From the NCBI RefSeq assembly GCF_900114585.1, contig NZ_FOTL01000024.1:1-36938 (forward strand): 36,938 nucleotides of DNA, given 5' to 3'. Numbering within the stretch: the stretch's first letter is position 1; every line of letters starts with the position of its first letter. This DNA comes from Methanobrevibacter olleyae (GTDB taxonomy: Archaea; Methanobacteriota; Methanobacteria; Methanobacteriales; Methanobacteriaceae). The notes beneath the pieces were generated by a model. The model made no database searches, was not told where the DNA came from, and saw only the letters and a program-made list of their open reading frames with translations. Made by a program: the position numbers and the translations under genes. Positions 26,104 through 35,400 of the stretch are shown in pieces.

Positions 26104-27108
26104 ATGGACTTTAATGACCCTGCATTAGAACATTTAGTAAATAAAATTACAATCGCATTAGAAGAAAACAATAGAGAAGAAGCAACAAGATACATGGATA
26201 TCATCATTGAAGAGTATCCAGAACTTGCAAACATTTTAATGAATTCTATTGAATTCCAAGCATTAATAGCTGAAAATGAAGAAATAGCTAATAATGAGAC
26301 AGACAAACAATCCCAAGCTATCAGTGCTGAAGAGATTATTAAACCTGGAAACACTGCTGAAATTGATGAAAAAAGAATTATTGATGATATGAATGCAATG
26401 TTAGATATTGAACCTAGCACTGCACAAGAATATATTCAAAAAGGAAGTGTTTTAACAATTACTGAACAATTTGAAGATGCTATAGATTGTTTTGATAAGG
26501 CTTTAGAATTAGACGAAAATAATCTTTCTGCTTTAATTTCAAAAGGAAATACTTACGAACTTATGGAAAAATACGAAGAAGCTTCTAAAGTTTATGATAT
26601 TGTAATGAAAGTGGAAGTAAATGATATTTATGACTTGATGAGTAAAGGATATGTCCTTGAAAATCATCAAAGATTTGAAGATGCTTTAAAAACTTATAAT
26701 AAAGCTTTAAAGAGAGATAAAAATAATTCTAACATTCTTTTTTTAAAAGGAAGTTGTTTAATTAAACTCCAAAAGCATAAAGAAGCTATTAAAACTCTAA
26801 ATGATTGTATTGAAAGATACAGTGATAATCCTTATGAAACTATTTTTGAATTGGAAAATGCCTATCACAACAAAGGTGTCAGCTTACATGCTTTAGAAGA
26901 AGATGATGAGGCACTTGAAGCATTTAGTCTTGCTTTAGGAATTAACCCAAATTACCATTACACTTATTATGAAATTGGCATTATCCAAGAAGACAGACAA
27001 AAATACGAAAGTGCTTTAAAAAACTATGAAAAATTCTTAGAATTTGATAATACTGACTCTGAAGTTGTAGAAGCAAAAGAAAGAGTTGAAGAATTATTAA
27101 AAGAATAA
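26104..27108 (+). CDS. Tetratricopeptide repeat protein
   Basis: After a short N-terminal helical region, the 334-residue protein carries about five TPR units between residues 105 and 330, for example EYIQKGSVLTITEQFEDAID..., ALISKGNTYELMEKYEEASK..., and HYTYYEIGIIQEDRQKYESA.... No signal peptide or membrane helix is seen. TPR proteins are scaffolds for protein complexes; the partner is unknown. The frame extends upstream to 26077, but ATG at 26104 has AAAGGGTGA just upstream, so it is chosen. It lies 159 nt after argF and could be cotranscribed. Confidence 0.9.
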   Translation: MDFNDPALEHLVNKITIALEENNREEATRYMDIIIEEYPELANILMNSIEFQALIAENEEIANNETDKQSQAISAEEIIKPGNTAEIDEKRIIDDMNAMLDIEPSTAQEYIQKGSVLTITEQFEDAIDCFDKALELDENNLSALISKGNTYELMEKYEEASKVYDIVMKVEVNDIYDLMSKGYVLENHQRFEDALKTYNKALKRDKNNSNILFLKGSCLIKLQKHKEAIKTLNDCIERYSDNPYETIFELENAYHNKGVSLHALEEDDEALEAFSLALGINPNYHYTYYEIGIIQEDRQKYESALKNYEKFLEFDNTDSEVVEAKERVEELLKE

Positions 27109-27385
27109 TTTTAAAATAAATTAAAAAATAAGTACTTAAAAATTATTATAAAGTATCTAATTATCAATTATTTTATAATAATTTCTTTTTTTATGAAAAA
27201 ATAACTAGTTCGATATAATAAGAACTAATAAAAATATTCCAATTTTCCAAAAATAATAAATTAAAAATGAAAAAATAAAATAAAAAAAATAGAAAAATAA
27301 AAAAATAGTAAAAAGCAGATCACTTCTACTATTAGAATAATAGAAAAATAGTAAAGAGCAAATCATTCCCACTATCAGAATGAAC
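27109..27385. other. AT-rich spacer with imperfect 48-bp repeat
   Basis: No gene is visible. Two related units containing AAAATAGTAAA(A/G)AGCA and CTACTATTAGAAT or CCACTATCAGAAT lie at about 27302-27384. They directly border the element array at the end of argS. Confidence 0.45.
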
Positions 27386-27537
27386 TTTAATCAAATTTTT
27401 ATCAAAAAAGTTTGGAAAATTTTTAATCAAGGATTTAGCCAATCATTAATTGAAAAAATTTTGGTCAAGGTTTTTAGCCGAAGGCTAAAAAGCTTGGCAG
27501 AAGGCTAAAAAGCTTGGCAGAAGGCTAAAAAGCTTGG
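27386..27537 (-). repeat. Array of 3'-flanking hairpin elements after argS
   Basis: In the minus sense, starting at the base after the argS TAG, two copies of CCAAGCTTTTTAGCCTTCTG (27518-27537 and 27498-27517) precede a full element CCAAGCTTTTTAGCC-TTC-GGCTAAAAACCTTGA (27465-27497). Two decayed copies ending in CCTTGATTAAAA and TTTGATTAAAG follow (about 27421-27464 and 27386-27415). The full copy forms a perfect 8-bp GGCTAAAA/TTTTAGCC stem. Together it could terminate argS transcription, while the tandem form shows local amplification. Confidence 0.7.
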
Positions 27538-29259
27538 CTACATCATCTCAGGAGCATTTACTCCTAAAATATCTAATGCATTTCTTAAAGTAATTCTCGC
27601 TTTTTCAACTAAAATTAATCTTGCATTCTCTACATCAGAACCAATTACCTGTTCTGCTTTATAGAATCTATTAAATGCACCAGCTAAATCTTGACAATAT
27701 TGAGCAACTGGATGCACTCTCTTTATATTAGCAGAATCTTCAATCAAACTTGGGAATTTAGCAATTAATTTTACTAGCTCTTTTTCAATGTCATCTAAAG
27801 ACCAGTTATCTTCCACTACAATATTATCTAAATCAATGCCATTTTTTTCTTGAGCTTTTTTAAGTAATTTACAAGCTCTTGCATGAGCGTATTGAATAGA
27901 AGCACAACCTCTTTCAAAACTTAAAGCTTCGTCCCATTTGAAAGTTATATGTTTTTCAGGAGATAATCTTGCAATATAATATCTGATTGCACCAATACCA
28001 ATATCTTCAGCTATTTCATCAATAGTTGCTTCATCAAGGTCAGGCCTTCTAGATGTAATTTCTTCTTTAGCTCTACTTACTGCTTCATCCATTAATTCAT
28101 CTACAGAGATAAATACTCCCCTTCTTGTAGACATAGACCCTTCAGGTAAGGTAATGAATTCATAGAAAATAACTTCCATTTTATCATCATTTGGTTCAGT
28201 TACTTCTAATATTTCAAGAGCTATAGATACTTGTTTTGCAGCTAATTTATGATCTGAGCCAAAGATATCTAATACTTTATCACATTTTTTACATTTATAT
28301 ATATGATATGCAATATCTCTTGTAGAGTAAAGTGAAGTTCCATCTGCTCTTCTTAATACAAGATGCTTATCAATATCATACTCAGTTAAATCTAAGTATA
28401 ATACATCCTCTTTTCTCGCATAGCCAATTTCATATAATTCCTGAGTGATTTTATCAACAATACCTGTTCTTACAAATTGGCCTTCCCAAACAAATGCATC
28501 ATGAATAATATTCATTCTTTTTAAAGTTTCTTTTACACCTTCAAGACAACTGTTTACTGCATACTCGAACTTTTCATCAAGTTCAGATGGTCCGCCTTCA
28601 TATTTTCTAATAGTTGCATCTACAACATCAGATAATGAATCATCTTCTTTTAATATTTGGTTAACTTTAAAGTATAATTCTCCAACTTTATGATCTATTT
28701 TCTCAGATGGTTGATCTTCTAATTTTAAACCAAGCTCTTCCATACCGAAAACAATCATAGCTAATTGTCTACCCATATCATTAACATAGTATTGGGTATC
28801 TACCTCTCTACCTGCCATTGTTAAAAGTCTTCTTAAAGAATCCCCAAGAATAGAGTTTCTAATATGGCCAATATGCAAAGGACCATTAGGGTTAGCTGAA
28901 GTATGTTCTAAAATGATTTTTTCATATACTTTATCAAGTTGACCATAATCTTCATTAACTGAATCTAATAATTGCTTTGCAAAGATATCATGATTAATAA
29001 AGAAGTTTACATAAGGTCCAGTAGCTTCAACTTTTTCAAATATTTCTGGAAGTTCTGTCTTTTCTACAAGTTCAGGAGCAATTAAATTTGGAGCTTTTCT
29101 TAAATGTTTAGCTAATTGAAATGAAACAGTACTAGCTAAATCACCTAATTCTGGATTAGGTGGAAACTCTAATTTAATTTCATCTTCAAATTCACAGTCC
29201 AACTGATTAACTGCTTTTTTTAAAGCCTCTTGAGCTTCAGATTTTATTTTAAAGTACAT
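27538..29259 (-). CDS. argS: Arginyl-tRNA synthetase
   Basis: ArgS is a class I aminoacyl-tRNA synthetase that charges tRNA-Arg. Its 573-residue sequence has the N-terminal Add1 domain, the HIGH signature as HIGH in SANPNGPLHIGHIRNS (about residues 115-130), VNDMGRQLAMIVFG, the active-site DLTEYDIDKHLVLRRADGTSLYSTRDIAYH, a KMSK-loop region replaced by GSMSTRRGVFISVDEL, and the DALR anticodon-binding domain ending LRNALDILGVNAPEMM. Lack of a classical KMSKS is normal for many ArgRS. The ATG follows CGGTG. The signal peptidase gene lies 181 nt upstream on the same strand. Confidence 0.97.
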   Translation of the reverse strand: MYFKIKSEAQEALKKAVNQLDCEFEDEIKLEFPPNPELGDLASTVSFQLAKHLRKAPNLIAPELVEKTELPEIFEKVEATGPYVNFFINHDIFAKQLLDSVNEDYGQLDKVYEKIILEHTSANPNGPLHIGHIRNSILGDSLRRLLTMAGREVDTQYYVNDMGRQLAMIVFGMEELGLKLEDQPSEKIDHKVGELYFKVNQILKEDDSLSDVVDATIRKYEGGPSELDEKFEYAVNSCLEGVKETLKRMNIIHDAFVWEGQFVRTGIVDKITQELYEIGYARKEDVLYLDLTEYDIDKHLVLRRADGTSLYSTRDIAYHIYKCKKCDKVLDIFGSDHKLAAKQVSIALEILEVTEPNDDKMEVIFYEFITLPEGSMSTRRGVFISVDELMDEAVSRAKEEITSRRPDLDEATIDEIAEDIGIGAIRYYIARLSPEKHITFKWDEALSFERGCASIQYAHARACKLLKKAQEKNGIDLDNIVVEDNWSLDDIEKELVKLIAKFPSLIEDSANIKRVHPVAQYCQDLAGAFNRFYKAEQVIGSDVENARLILVEKARITLRNALDILGVNAPEMM

Positions 29260-29440
29260 ATAAACACCGAATAAATATAAATTTCTAAGTTATAAAATAG
29301 ATTCTACTAGCTAAATTAAAGCTATTTCCTATTAAAAAATTATGATTAAAATAATAAAAATAATGATTAATTAAAATTGGTTTAAATTTATAGCAATTCA
29401 ATAAATTGATTATAAAATTAAAATAATTAATCATGAAATT

Positions 29441-29866
29441 TTAAAGTCCTCTAATCCATATAGAGATATATCCTATTTTAGGGATAATTATAGGTTGATC
29501 GCCAAAAGTTAAAACCCTTGAAGTTATTTGCTTTTCTGTAACCCAATAAGGATCAGCACCCTCATTATTATCCCCCTTAATCTTAAATACAGTAGTACCA
29601 TTAATTTTACCAATATCAATTACTCTATGAATAACTGGCCCTTCATGCCAAACTGCATCATAAACTACAATATCTCCAACTTTAACATCAGCGGGACTAA
29701 ATTCTTCTATTCCTAGTAAGTTAGCTTTTTCAAGTACTACAATATCTCCCCTATACATAACAGGTTCCATACTGCCAGATACAACTACATTTAAGTGTTG
29801 TGCAATAATAAGGACAACTGCTATAAGGATTATATAAACTGCTATTTCTTTTAAATCTATATCCAA
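29441..29866 (-). CDS. Signal peptidase I (archaeal S26B type)
   Basis: This 141-residue membrane serine protease cleaves signal peptides from secreted proteins. It has an N-terminal membrane segment (IAVYIILIAVVLIIAQHL, about 8-25), the catalytic serine in VSGSMEPVMYRGD, the GDIVVYD strand, the catalytic histidine in GPVIHRVIDI (replacing the bacterial lysine, as in archaeal and ER enzymes) and the KGDNNEGADP acid motif. The start is a TTG at 29866 with AAAGGTGT about 5 nt upstream; there is no better in-frame start. It may be cotranscribed with argS. Confidence 0.93.
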   Translation of the reverse strand: MDIDLKEIAVYIILIAVVLIIAQHLNVVVSGSMEPVMYRGDIVVLEKANLLGIEEFSPADVKVGDIVVYDAVWHEGPVIHRVIDIGKINGTTVFKIKGDNNEGADPYWVTEKQITSRVLTFGDQPIIIPKIGYISIWIRGL

Positions 29867-30138
29867 AATAACACCTTTTTTATATTTTTTATAAATTAAT
29901 TAGTAAGAATTATAAAAATTAAAAATTTTAATCATTAAATATTTAAAAAAATTTTTAATAGCATTATAATATAAATAATATCTTTCATAAAATATTTAAA
30001 TTTAATTAAAAATAATATTAAAAAATAGAAATAGGGTAGAAAAAATGAAAATAAAAAAAGAATAAGAAACCCCCAAATAAAAAAATGAAAATAAAAAAAA
30101 TAAAAAAATAAAAATAAATAAAGAAAAGATAATAAAAG

Positions 30139-31794
30139 CTATCTTAGAACAGCCCCTTCATCTGCAGAGGAAACTGAACGTCTATATATATTCAACCATC
30201 CTTTTACCTTTTTCTCTGGCAAATCTGCATTTTCAATTCTTTCTTTAATTTCTTCATCAGATAATTCAACATTTAAATTTCCATTAGTTATATCAATTTC
30301 AATAATATCTCCATCTTTTAATGCTGCAATTGGCCCTCCACTCATAGCTTCAGGAGATACATGACCTATACAAGGACCTCTTGTACCACCAGAGAAACGT
30401 CCATCAGTAATTAAACCTACATTTTTAATACCCATTCCCATAATAGCTGATGTTGGGTTTAACATTTCTCTCATTCCAGGACCTCCTCTTGGCCCTTCAC
30501 ATCTGATTACAAGGATGTCTCCTTCTTTAAGTTCATGGTTAAAAATAGCTTCAACAGCATCTTCTTCACTATTATAAACTTTAGCTGGTCCTTTAAGTTG
30601 CATTAAATCTTCAGGTACAGCTGCAGATTTTACAATAGAACCATTAGGGGCAAGATTACCTTTTAATACAGTTAGTCCTCCTGCTTCATGAATAGGATCT
30701 TCAAGTGAATGAATAACCCCATTACCACTAACCTTTGCATATTTTAAGTTTTCTTCTAAAGTTTTTCCAGTGCAAGTCATAACATCAGTGCTTAATTTAG
30801 ATTCAATTGTTTTTAGTACTGCTGGAATTCCTCCATCTTCATGTAAATCTGCCATAGTGTCTTCACCTGCAGGAGATAAAAGTGTAATATGAGCTACTTT
30901 ATCACTTATCTTGTCAAATAAATCTAAATCTGCATGAATACCTTTCTCTTCAAGTTCATATGCAATAGCTGGAATATGTAATGCAGTGTTACTTGAACCA
31001 CCAAGAGCCATATCCATTGCAATAGCATTTTCAAAAGCCTCTTGAGTCATAATGTCAGAAGGTTTTAAATCCTCTTGCACCATTTCTACAATCCTTTTAC
31101 CAGTAGCTATTGCTAAATCTTTTTTAGCATCAGATAATGCAAGAGTTGTAGCACAATATGGTAAACTCATACCAAGAGTTTCAGTTATACATGCCATAGT
31201 ATTTGCTGTAAATAAACCAGAACAACTTCCTGCACCAGGACATGCACAATTTTCCAATTCATATAATTCTTCTTCTGTAATTTTACCAGAGGATAATTCA
31301 CCAACTGCTTCAAATACAGTGATTAAATCGGCATTTTTCCCTTTAAAATGACCTGGTGCCATTGGTCCACCAGTTACAAAAATAGAGGGAATATCTAATC
31401 TTGCAGCTGCCATTAACATTCCAGGAACAACTTTATCACAACTTGGCATTAATACAAGGCCATCAAAACAATGTCCCATAGTCATACTTTCTACAGTGCT
31501 TACTACGATTTCACGTGAAGCAAGTGAATATTTCATACCTTCATGATTCATTGCAATTCCATCACAAATAGCCATAGTATCAAATTCAAATGGAATCCCT
31601 CCAGCTTCTCTTATACCCTCTTTTACATATTCCACTAATTCTCTAAGGTGAATATGACCAGGTACAATATCTGTATAACTATTTGCTATTCCAATAAATG
31701 GTTTATCAAAATCATCATCTTTTAATCCGCAAGCACGAAGTAATGATCTATGTGGAGCTCTTTGTACCCCTTTTTTTACATTATCACTATTCAT
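30139..31794 (-). CDS. ilvD: Dihydroxy-acid dehydratase
   Basis: IlvD is the Fe-S dehydratase that converts the dihydroxy acids made by IlvC to the 2-keto acids of valine and isoleucine. The cluster cysteines fit [32 protein letters not shown] and the [13 protein letters not shown] segment; the C-terminal [11 protein letters not shown] and [19 protein letters not shown] are family signatures. The frame extends three codons up, but ATG at 31794 after GGATGATTGTT gives the conserved MNSDNVKKG start. Direct repeats of AATTTAAATTGATTTT lie about 70-100 nt upstream. It stands alone on the minus strand. Confidence 0.96.
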   Translation of the reverse strand: MNSDNVKKGVQRAPHRSLLRACGLKDDDFDKPFIGIANSYTDIVPGHIHLRELVEYVKEGIREAGGIPFEFDTMAICDGIAMNHEGMKYSLASREIVVSTVESMTMGHCFDGLVLMPSCDKVVPGMLMAAARLDIPSIFVTGGPMAPGHFKGKNADLITVFEAVGELSSGKITEEELYELENCACPGAGSCSGLFTANTMACITETLGMSLPYCATTLALSDAKKDLAIATGKRIVEMVQEDLKPSDIMTQEAFENAIAMDMALGGSSNTALHIPAIAYELEEKGIHADLDLFDKISDKVAHITLLSPAGEDTMADLHEDGGIPAVLKTIESKLSTDVMTCTGKTLEENLKYAKVSGNGVIHSLEDPIHEAGGLTVLKGNLAPNGSIVKSAAVPEDLMQLKGPAKVYNSEEDAVEAIFNHELKEGDILVIRCEGPRGGPGMREMLNPTSAIMGMGIKNVGLITDGRFSGGTRGPCIGHVSPEAMSGGPIAALKDGDIIEIDITNGNLNVELSDEEIKERIENADLPEKKVKGWLNIYRRSVSSADEGAVLR

Positions 31795-32113
31795 AACAAT
31801 CATCCAAATAAAATTAATAAATTATTTATTTTGCCTCTATAATTATAAAATTAAAATCAAAATTTAAATTGATTTTAAAATTTAAATTGATTTTAGTTAA
31901 TTATTTATTAGTAACTAATATTTATTAAATTTAATTTATTAAATAGTTTCCTTATTTACGAATAGTTTAAAAAAATATAAAAATAGAAATAAGGAGAAAA
32001 TCAAAATTAAAAAATTTAAAGATTAAAGGTTAGAAAATTTAAATAGTATATCTTGTATAAAAAGTAAAAAAAGTATAAAAAGTAAAAAATAAATAATAGA
32101 AAAATGATTAAAG
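31795..32113. other. ilvD upstream region with direct repeats
   Basis: Two copies of AATTTAAATTGATTTT at 31861-31876 and 31879-31894 (period 18) lie upstream of a TATA-like ATTTTATAATTATAG in the minus sense (near 31837-31851). They may be regulatory sites of ilvD. The rest is A/T sequence following the cupin gene; no gene is visible. Confidence 0.45.
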
Positions 32114-32437
32114 CTAATCTGATTTAATCATAGTTAAAATCATTTTATATGGTCCTTTAACTGCTTGTAAAGCATGTGGGATATTTGCAGGCATGATAAG
32201 CATTTCACCTTTTTTAACAGTATGCCCTTCACCTGCAAGAGTAATTTCTGCTTCACCATCAATTATTTGAACCATAGCATCAAAAGGAGCACTATGTTCA
32301 CTTAATCCTTGTCCTTGATCAAAGGCAAATAAAGTTACTGTGCCTAGTTCTTTTTTAATAACTTCCATACTTACAACAGAGTCTTTCTGATATTCAATCA
32401 TACTTTCCATTTCGATTGCTTTTCCTTTTATATCCAT
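32114..32437 (-). CDS. Small cupin-domain protein
   Basis: The 107-residue protein is a single cupin barrel. The metal-site motif 1 is partial: GLSEHSAPFDAMVQIIDGEAEI, with His then no HxH; motif 2 is GEMLIMPANIPHALQAV, with the conserved P..H. Related proteins are mononuclear metal-binding, often of unknown function. AAAGGAGAAATTACT precedes the ATG. It lies downstream of hcp on the same strand, 382 nt away, with a hairpin after hcp between them, so cotranscription is uncertain. A role in nitrosative or oxidative stress is only suggested by the neighbour. Confidence 0.85.
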   Translation of the reverse strand: MDIKGKAIEMESMIEYQKDSVVSMEVIKKELGTVTLFAFDQGQGLSEHSAPFDAMVQIIDGEAEITLAGEGHTVKKGEMLIMPANIPHALQAVKGPYKMILTMIKSD

Positions 32438-32819
32438 AGTAATTTCTCCTTTTAATTTGTATATAATTTATTAAAATTATTGTAATAAATTTATTGAATA
32501 ATTAATATAATTTATTGAAGAATTAATATAATAAATTTAATGAATAATTAATTTTAATAAATCAAGTTTAATGAGTTTTAAAGAAAATTTAAGTTTCAAG
32601 ATTAAAATATCTAATTAATACTTTATTTGTATATATAATTTTTTTATAATTTTTTTAAAAAAAATAAATTACAAATAATTAGGGGGTGAATAAATTATAC
32701 AGATTTTGATTATTAGATGTTAATTAACTAGACATTTAAATCTCAAAACTTAAATTGTAAATATGATCTTTCGAATGGTAAAATTGACAATTAATAATAA
32801 ATAAATAAATTATGGGGAT
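32438..32819. other. AT-rich spacer cupin / hcp
   Basis: Near the cupin gene, imperfect repeats of AATTAATATAATTTATTGAA lie at about 32500-32560. Further on, AATTAGGGGGTGAATAAATT (32677-32696) looks like an SD on the plus strand, but no ATG or long frame follows. The end next to hcp holds its terminator hairpin. Confidence 0.4.
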
Positions 32820-32832
32820 TTAACCCATAATT
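32808..32832 (-). terminator. Hairpin over the hcp stop codon
   Basis: AATTATGGG and CCCATAATT are perfect 9-bp inverted arms around a 7-nt loop. One arm lies within the last codons of hcp and the stop is in the loop; in the minus sense T-rich sequence follows. A terminator is likely. Confidence 0.65.
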
Positions 32833-34118
32833 TTCTTAATATCTTCTTTAGGAGTTGATATTGGAGTTAAGTTGAAGTTTTCAACTAAAACATTTAAAAT
32901 ATCATCATTAGCCCATGCAGGAAGAATAGGTCCAATGAGTATATCAGTTTTTCCAAGGTATAGTAAAGTCCAAAGAATAGCAGCTGCTTTCTGTTCCATC
33001 CAACTTAATACAATAGTAAGAGGTAATTCATTTAATTCCATTTCAAATAAGTCACATAAAGCAACAGCAAGTTCAATAGCTACAATAGCATCATTACATT
33101 GACCTAAATCTAATAATCTTGGAATACCTTCAATATCACCTAAGTCAAGGTCATTGAATCTGAATTTATTACATGCTAAAGTTAATACAATTGTATCTTC
33201 CGGTAATTCTTCTACAAATTGCCTGTAGTAATTCATTCTTGGGTTTGGAGAATCACAGCCAGCAACTAAGAAGAATCTTTTTATTTTTCCAGCAAGAACT
33301 AATTCTTTAATTTGAGGTGCTAAAGATAAAATAGTACTTAAACCGAAACCAGTAGTTATAGTAGAAAGTTCTTCAGCTTTTAGGCCACCTAATTCAATAG
33401 CTTTATCAATTACTGGTTTGAAATCGTAACCCTCAATAACCTGTGTATCAGGGATTTTTACAATATCCATAGTGAATAATCTTTCAGCGTATTCAGGTTT
33501 TGGTAATAAAACACAGTTAGTAGTACCTAAGATAGCAGCATTATATTCAGAGAACATTTTTTTCTGATCTATCCAAGATCCACCAATTTGACCTGCTAAA
33601 GATTCGTATTTAGCAAGTTCAGGATAACCGTGAGCAGGTAACATTTCACTGTGAGTGTAAACTTTAACATCAGTTCCTTCAGTTTGTTTTAAAAGTTCTT
33701 CTAAAGCTTTTAAGTCATGCCCAGTTACAATAATTGCAGGGCCTTCTTGAGCTCCAACTTTTACTTCAGTAGGTACTGGTTCGCCGAAGTTTTTAATATG
33801 AGCTTCTTTAAGCATTTTCATTACTTTAAAGTTAGCTTCACCAGCACCTAAACCTAATTGTACTAAATCACCAATATCGAAGTTTACATTAGTTAAAGTA
33901 GAGTACAATCCTTTAGATAAGAATTCATCTACACTATCATCAGTAACTCCTAATTCGTTACAATGGTAGTTGTAAGCTGCAATACCTTTCATAGCAAAAA
34001 TTAAATTATCTTGGAGTCTTGCGACAGTAGCATTTTTACCACACACCCCACTATTTGTACATCCGCTGCCTCTTGCAGTTTGAGAACATTGATAACAAAA
34101 CATGTTAAAATCACTCAT
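32820..34118 (-). CDS. hcp: Hybrid cluster protein (hydroxylamine reductase)
   Basis: Hcp carries a 4Fe-4S cluster and a hybrid Fe-S-O cluster. It reduces hydroxylamine in vitro and acts as a nitric oxide reductase and nitrosylation factor in bacteria. The N-terminal cysteines are C8, C11, C20 and C26 ([14 protein letters not shown] then C6 later); hybrid-cluster ligands fit [35 protein letters not shown] and [10 protein letters not shown]. The 432-residue length corresponds to the short class III form of archaea and thermophiles. The frame opens three codons up at a GTG; ATG at 34118 with AAGGATG upstream is chosen. It is divergent from a TrmB-type regulator. Confidence 0.94.
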   Translation of the reverse strand: MSDFNMFCYQCSQTARGSGCTNSGVCGKNATVARLQDNLIFAMKGIAAYNYHCNELGVTDDSVDEFLSKGLYSTLTNVNFDIGDLVQLGLGAGEANFKVMKMLKEAHIKNFGEPVPTEVKVGAQEGPAIIVTGHDLKALEELLKQTEGTDVKVYTHSEMLPAHGYPELAKYESLAGQIGGSWIDQKKMFSEYNAAILGTTNCVLLPKPEYAERLFTMDIVKIPDTQVIEGYDFKPVIDKAIELGGLKAEELSTITTGFGLSTILSLAPQIKELVLAGKIKRFFLVAGCDSPNPRMNYYRQFVEELPEDTIVLTLACNKFRFNDLDLGDIEGIPRLLDLGQCNDAIVAIELAVALCDLFEMELNELPLTIVLSWMEQKAAAILWTLLYLGKTDILIGPILPAWANDDILNVLVENFNLTPISTPKEDIKKIMG

Positions 34119-34547
34119 AAAACACACATCCTTTTTAATTAAAGATTAAAAAATAGAAATTATAAATATCATTATATAAGCTATTAAGATTAAATAAAAT
34201 GGAAAAAATTAAAAAAGTTATAATTTTAAATCCATATTAAAAATATTAATCGGCCCTTAACTATTAAAAACCATATATAGAATATTTTAATAACTATTTT
34301 ATTATTAATCAATTAAACATATTTTTTAAAGCATATATAAATATTTTGTAACTAAGATAGGGTAAAAAGTAACAAAATATTTTTATAAAATAAATATAAA
34401 ATTATAAATTGTAAGTAAATAAAAAAATAAAGTCCTAGAAAATTCAAAAAAATAAGATCCAAGAAATTTTAAAATAAAGAAAAAAAATCTATTAAAATAA
34501 AAAATTTTGAAAAATAGAGAATTAATACTATTTAAAGAAGGAATTTC
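34119..34547. other. Divergent control region hcp / trmB-type gene
   Basis: The 429 bases hold the 14-bp inverted repeat at 34339-34382 in their middle, TATA-like boxes on each side (e.g. CATATATAAATA at 34332-34343 and CCATATATAG at 34271-34280), and otherwise A/T sequence. No gene is visible. Confidence 0.45.
34339..34382. promoter_or_regulatory. 14-bp inverted repeat between hcp and trmB-type gene
   Basis: AAATATTTTGTAAC (34339-34352) and GTAACAAAATATTT (34369-34382) match as inverted arms at 13 of 14 positions with a 16-bp spacer. The site lies roughly midway between the two divergent genes, about 220 nt from hcp and 165 nt from the regulator. It may bind the TrmB-type regulator and control both genes. 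Confidence 0.55.
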
Positions 34548-35360
34548 ATGGAAAAAATCATAGAATCACTACAAAAATTTGGCCTTACAAGATATGAAGC
34601 AAAGGCATATATTGGAATAAGTAATTTAATTTCAGCTCGAGCAGAAGAAATAGCTAAATCATCTGAAATACCTCGTTCAAAGATTTATAGTACACTGAAA
34701 GAATTAGAAAAAAAAGGATTCATTACAATAACCCATACAAGACCTCTTGAATATAAAGTAATTCCTCCAAGTGAAATATTTAAAAAGAAAAAAGAAGAAT
34801 TAATTAAAGAACTTGAAGATTCCGAAGAAAAATTAGATGAAATCTATAATAATCAAATATCAGAAATTCAAGCTCCTGTATGGTTAATTAAAACAAGTGA
34901 AAATATCATCACTAAAGAAGTTGAAATTATTAGAAGAACTAAAAAATCAATTAATATGAGAATAGGATTTTTACTTGAAAATGAAGGAGAAACACTTATT
35001 GAAGAATTTAAAAAACTCCCAAGAAATATTCCAATAAAAATTCTTGCAACACCTGATTGCTATATCAATCAAGAAAAGTTAAATATTATAAAAATGTTTG
35101 AAGAGGCTAACTTAGACAATTTGGAAATTATAGAATCAGATATTAAATTTGCAAAAATCATTATTAGAGATGGAAAAGAGCTTTTCCGTACAATTGTAAA
35201 ATTCACTGGCGAGGAAAAATCGGTTCTCCCTGGAACTTCAGTAGGGGTTTTAAATCAATATAAAGATATCTGTAAAAACTTTGATGAACGTTTCTTAAAT
35301 CAGTTTAATAAAATGAAATCTAAACAAAAGAAAAATAAGAAAAATAAAGGAAACCCCTGA
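34548..35360 (+). CDS. TrmB-family transcriptional regulator
   Basis: This 270-residue protein starts with the TrmB winged helix-turn-helix (LQKFGLTRYEAKAYIGISNLISARAEEIAKSSEIPRSKIYSTLKELEKKGFITI, about 8-60). A coiled-coil helix follows (FKKKKEELIKELEDSEEKLDEIYN, about 78-105). The C-terminal effector domain is of PLD-like type (ITKEVEIIRRTKKSINMRIGFLL, then IKFAKIIIRDGKELF). Family members sense sugars or redox signals; the ligand here is unknown. AAGGAA lies before the ATG. The C-terminus is very lysine-rich. Divergence from hcp with a shared inverted repeat suggests it regulates hcp. Confidence 0.88.
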   Translation: MEKIIESLQKFGLTRYEAKAYIGISNLISARAEEIAKSSEIPRSKIYSTLKELEKKGFITITHTRPLEYKVIPPSEIFKKKKEELIKELEDSEEKLDEIYNNQISEIQAPVWLIKTSENIITKEVEIIRRTKKSINMRIGFLLENEGETLIEEFKKLPRNIPIKILATPDCYINQEKLNIIKMFEEANLDNLEIIESDIKFAKIIIRDGKELFRTIVKFTGEEKSVLPGTSVGVLNQYKDICKNFDERFLNQFNKMKSKQKKNKKNKGNP

Positions 35361-35400
35361 TAAATAGTTGATTATTTCTAATGATTTAATAAATAGTTGA

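Noticed and set aside
32677-32720. Small gene after GGGGGTGA on the plus strand
   Set aside because: Only a TTG with five codons follows, and no ATG or GTG frame of useful length.
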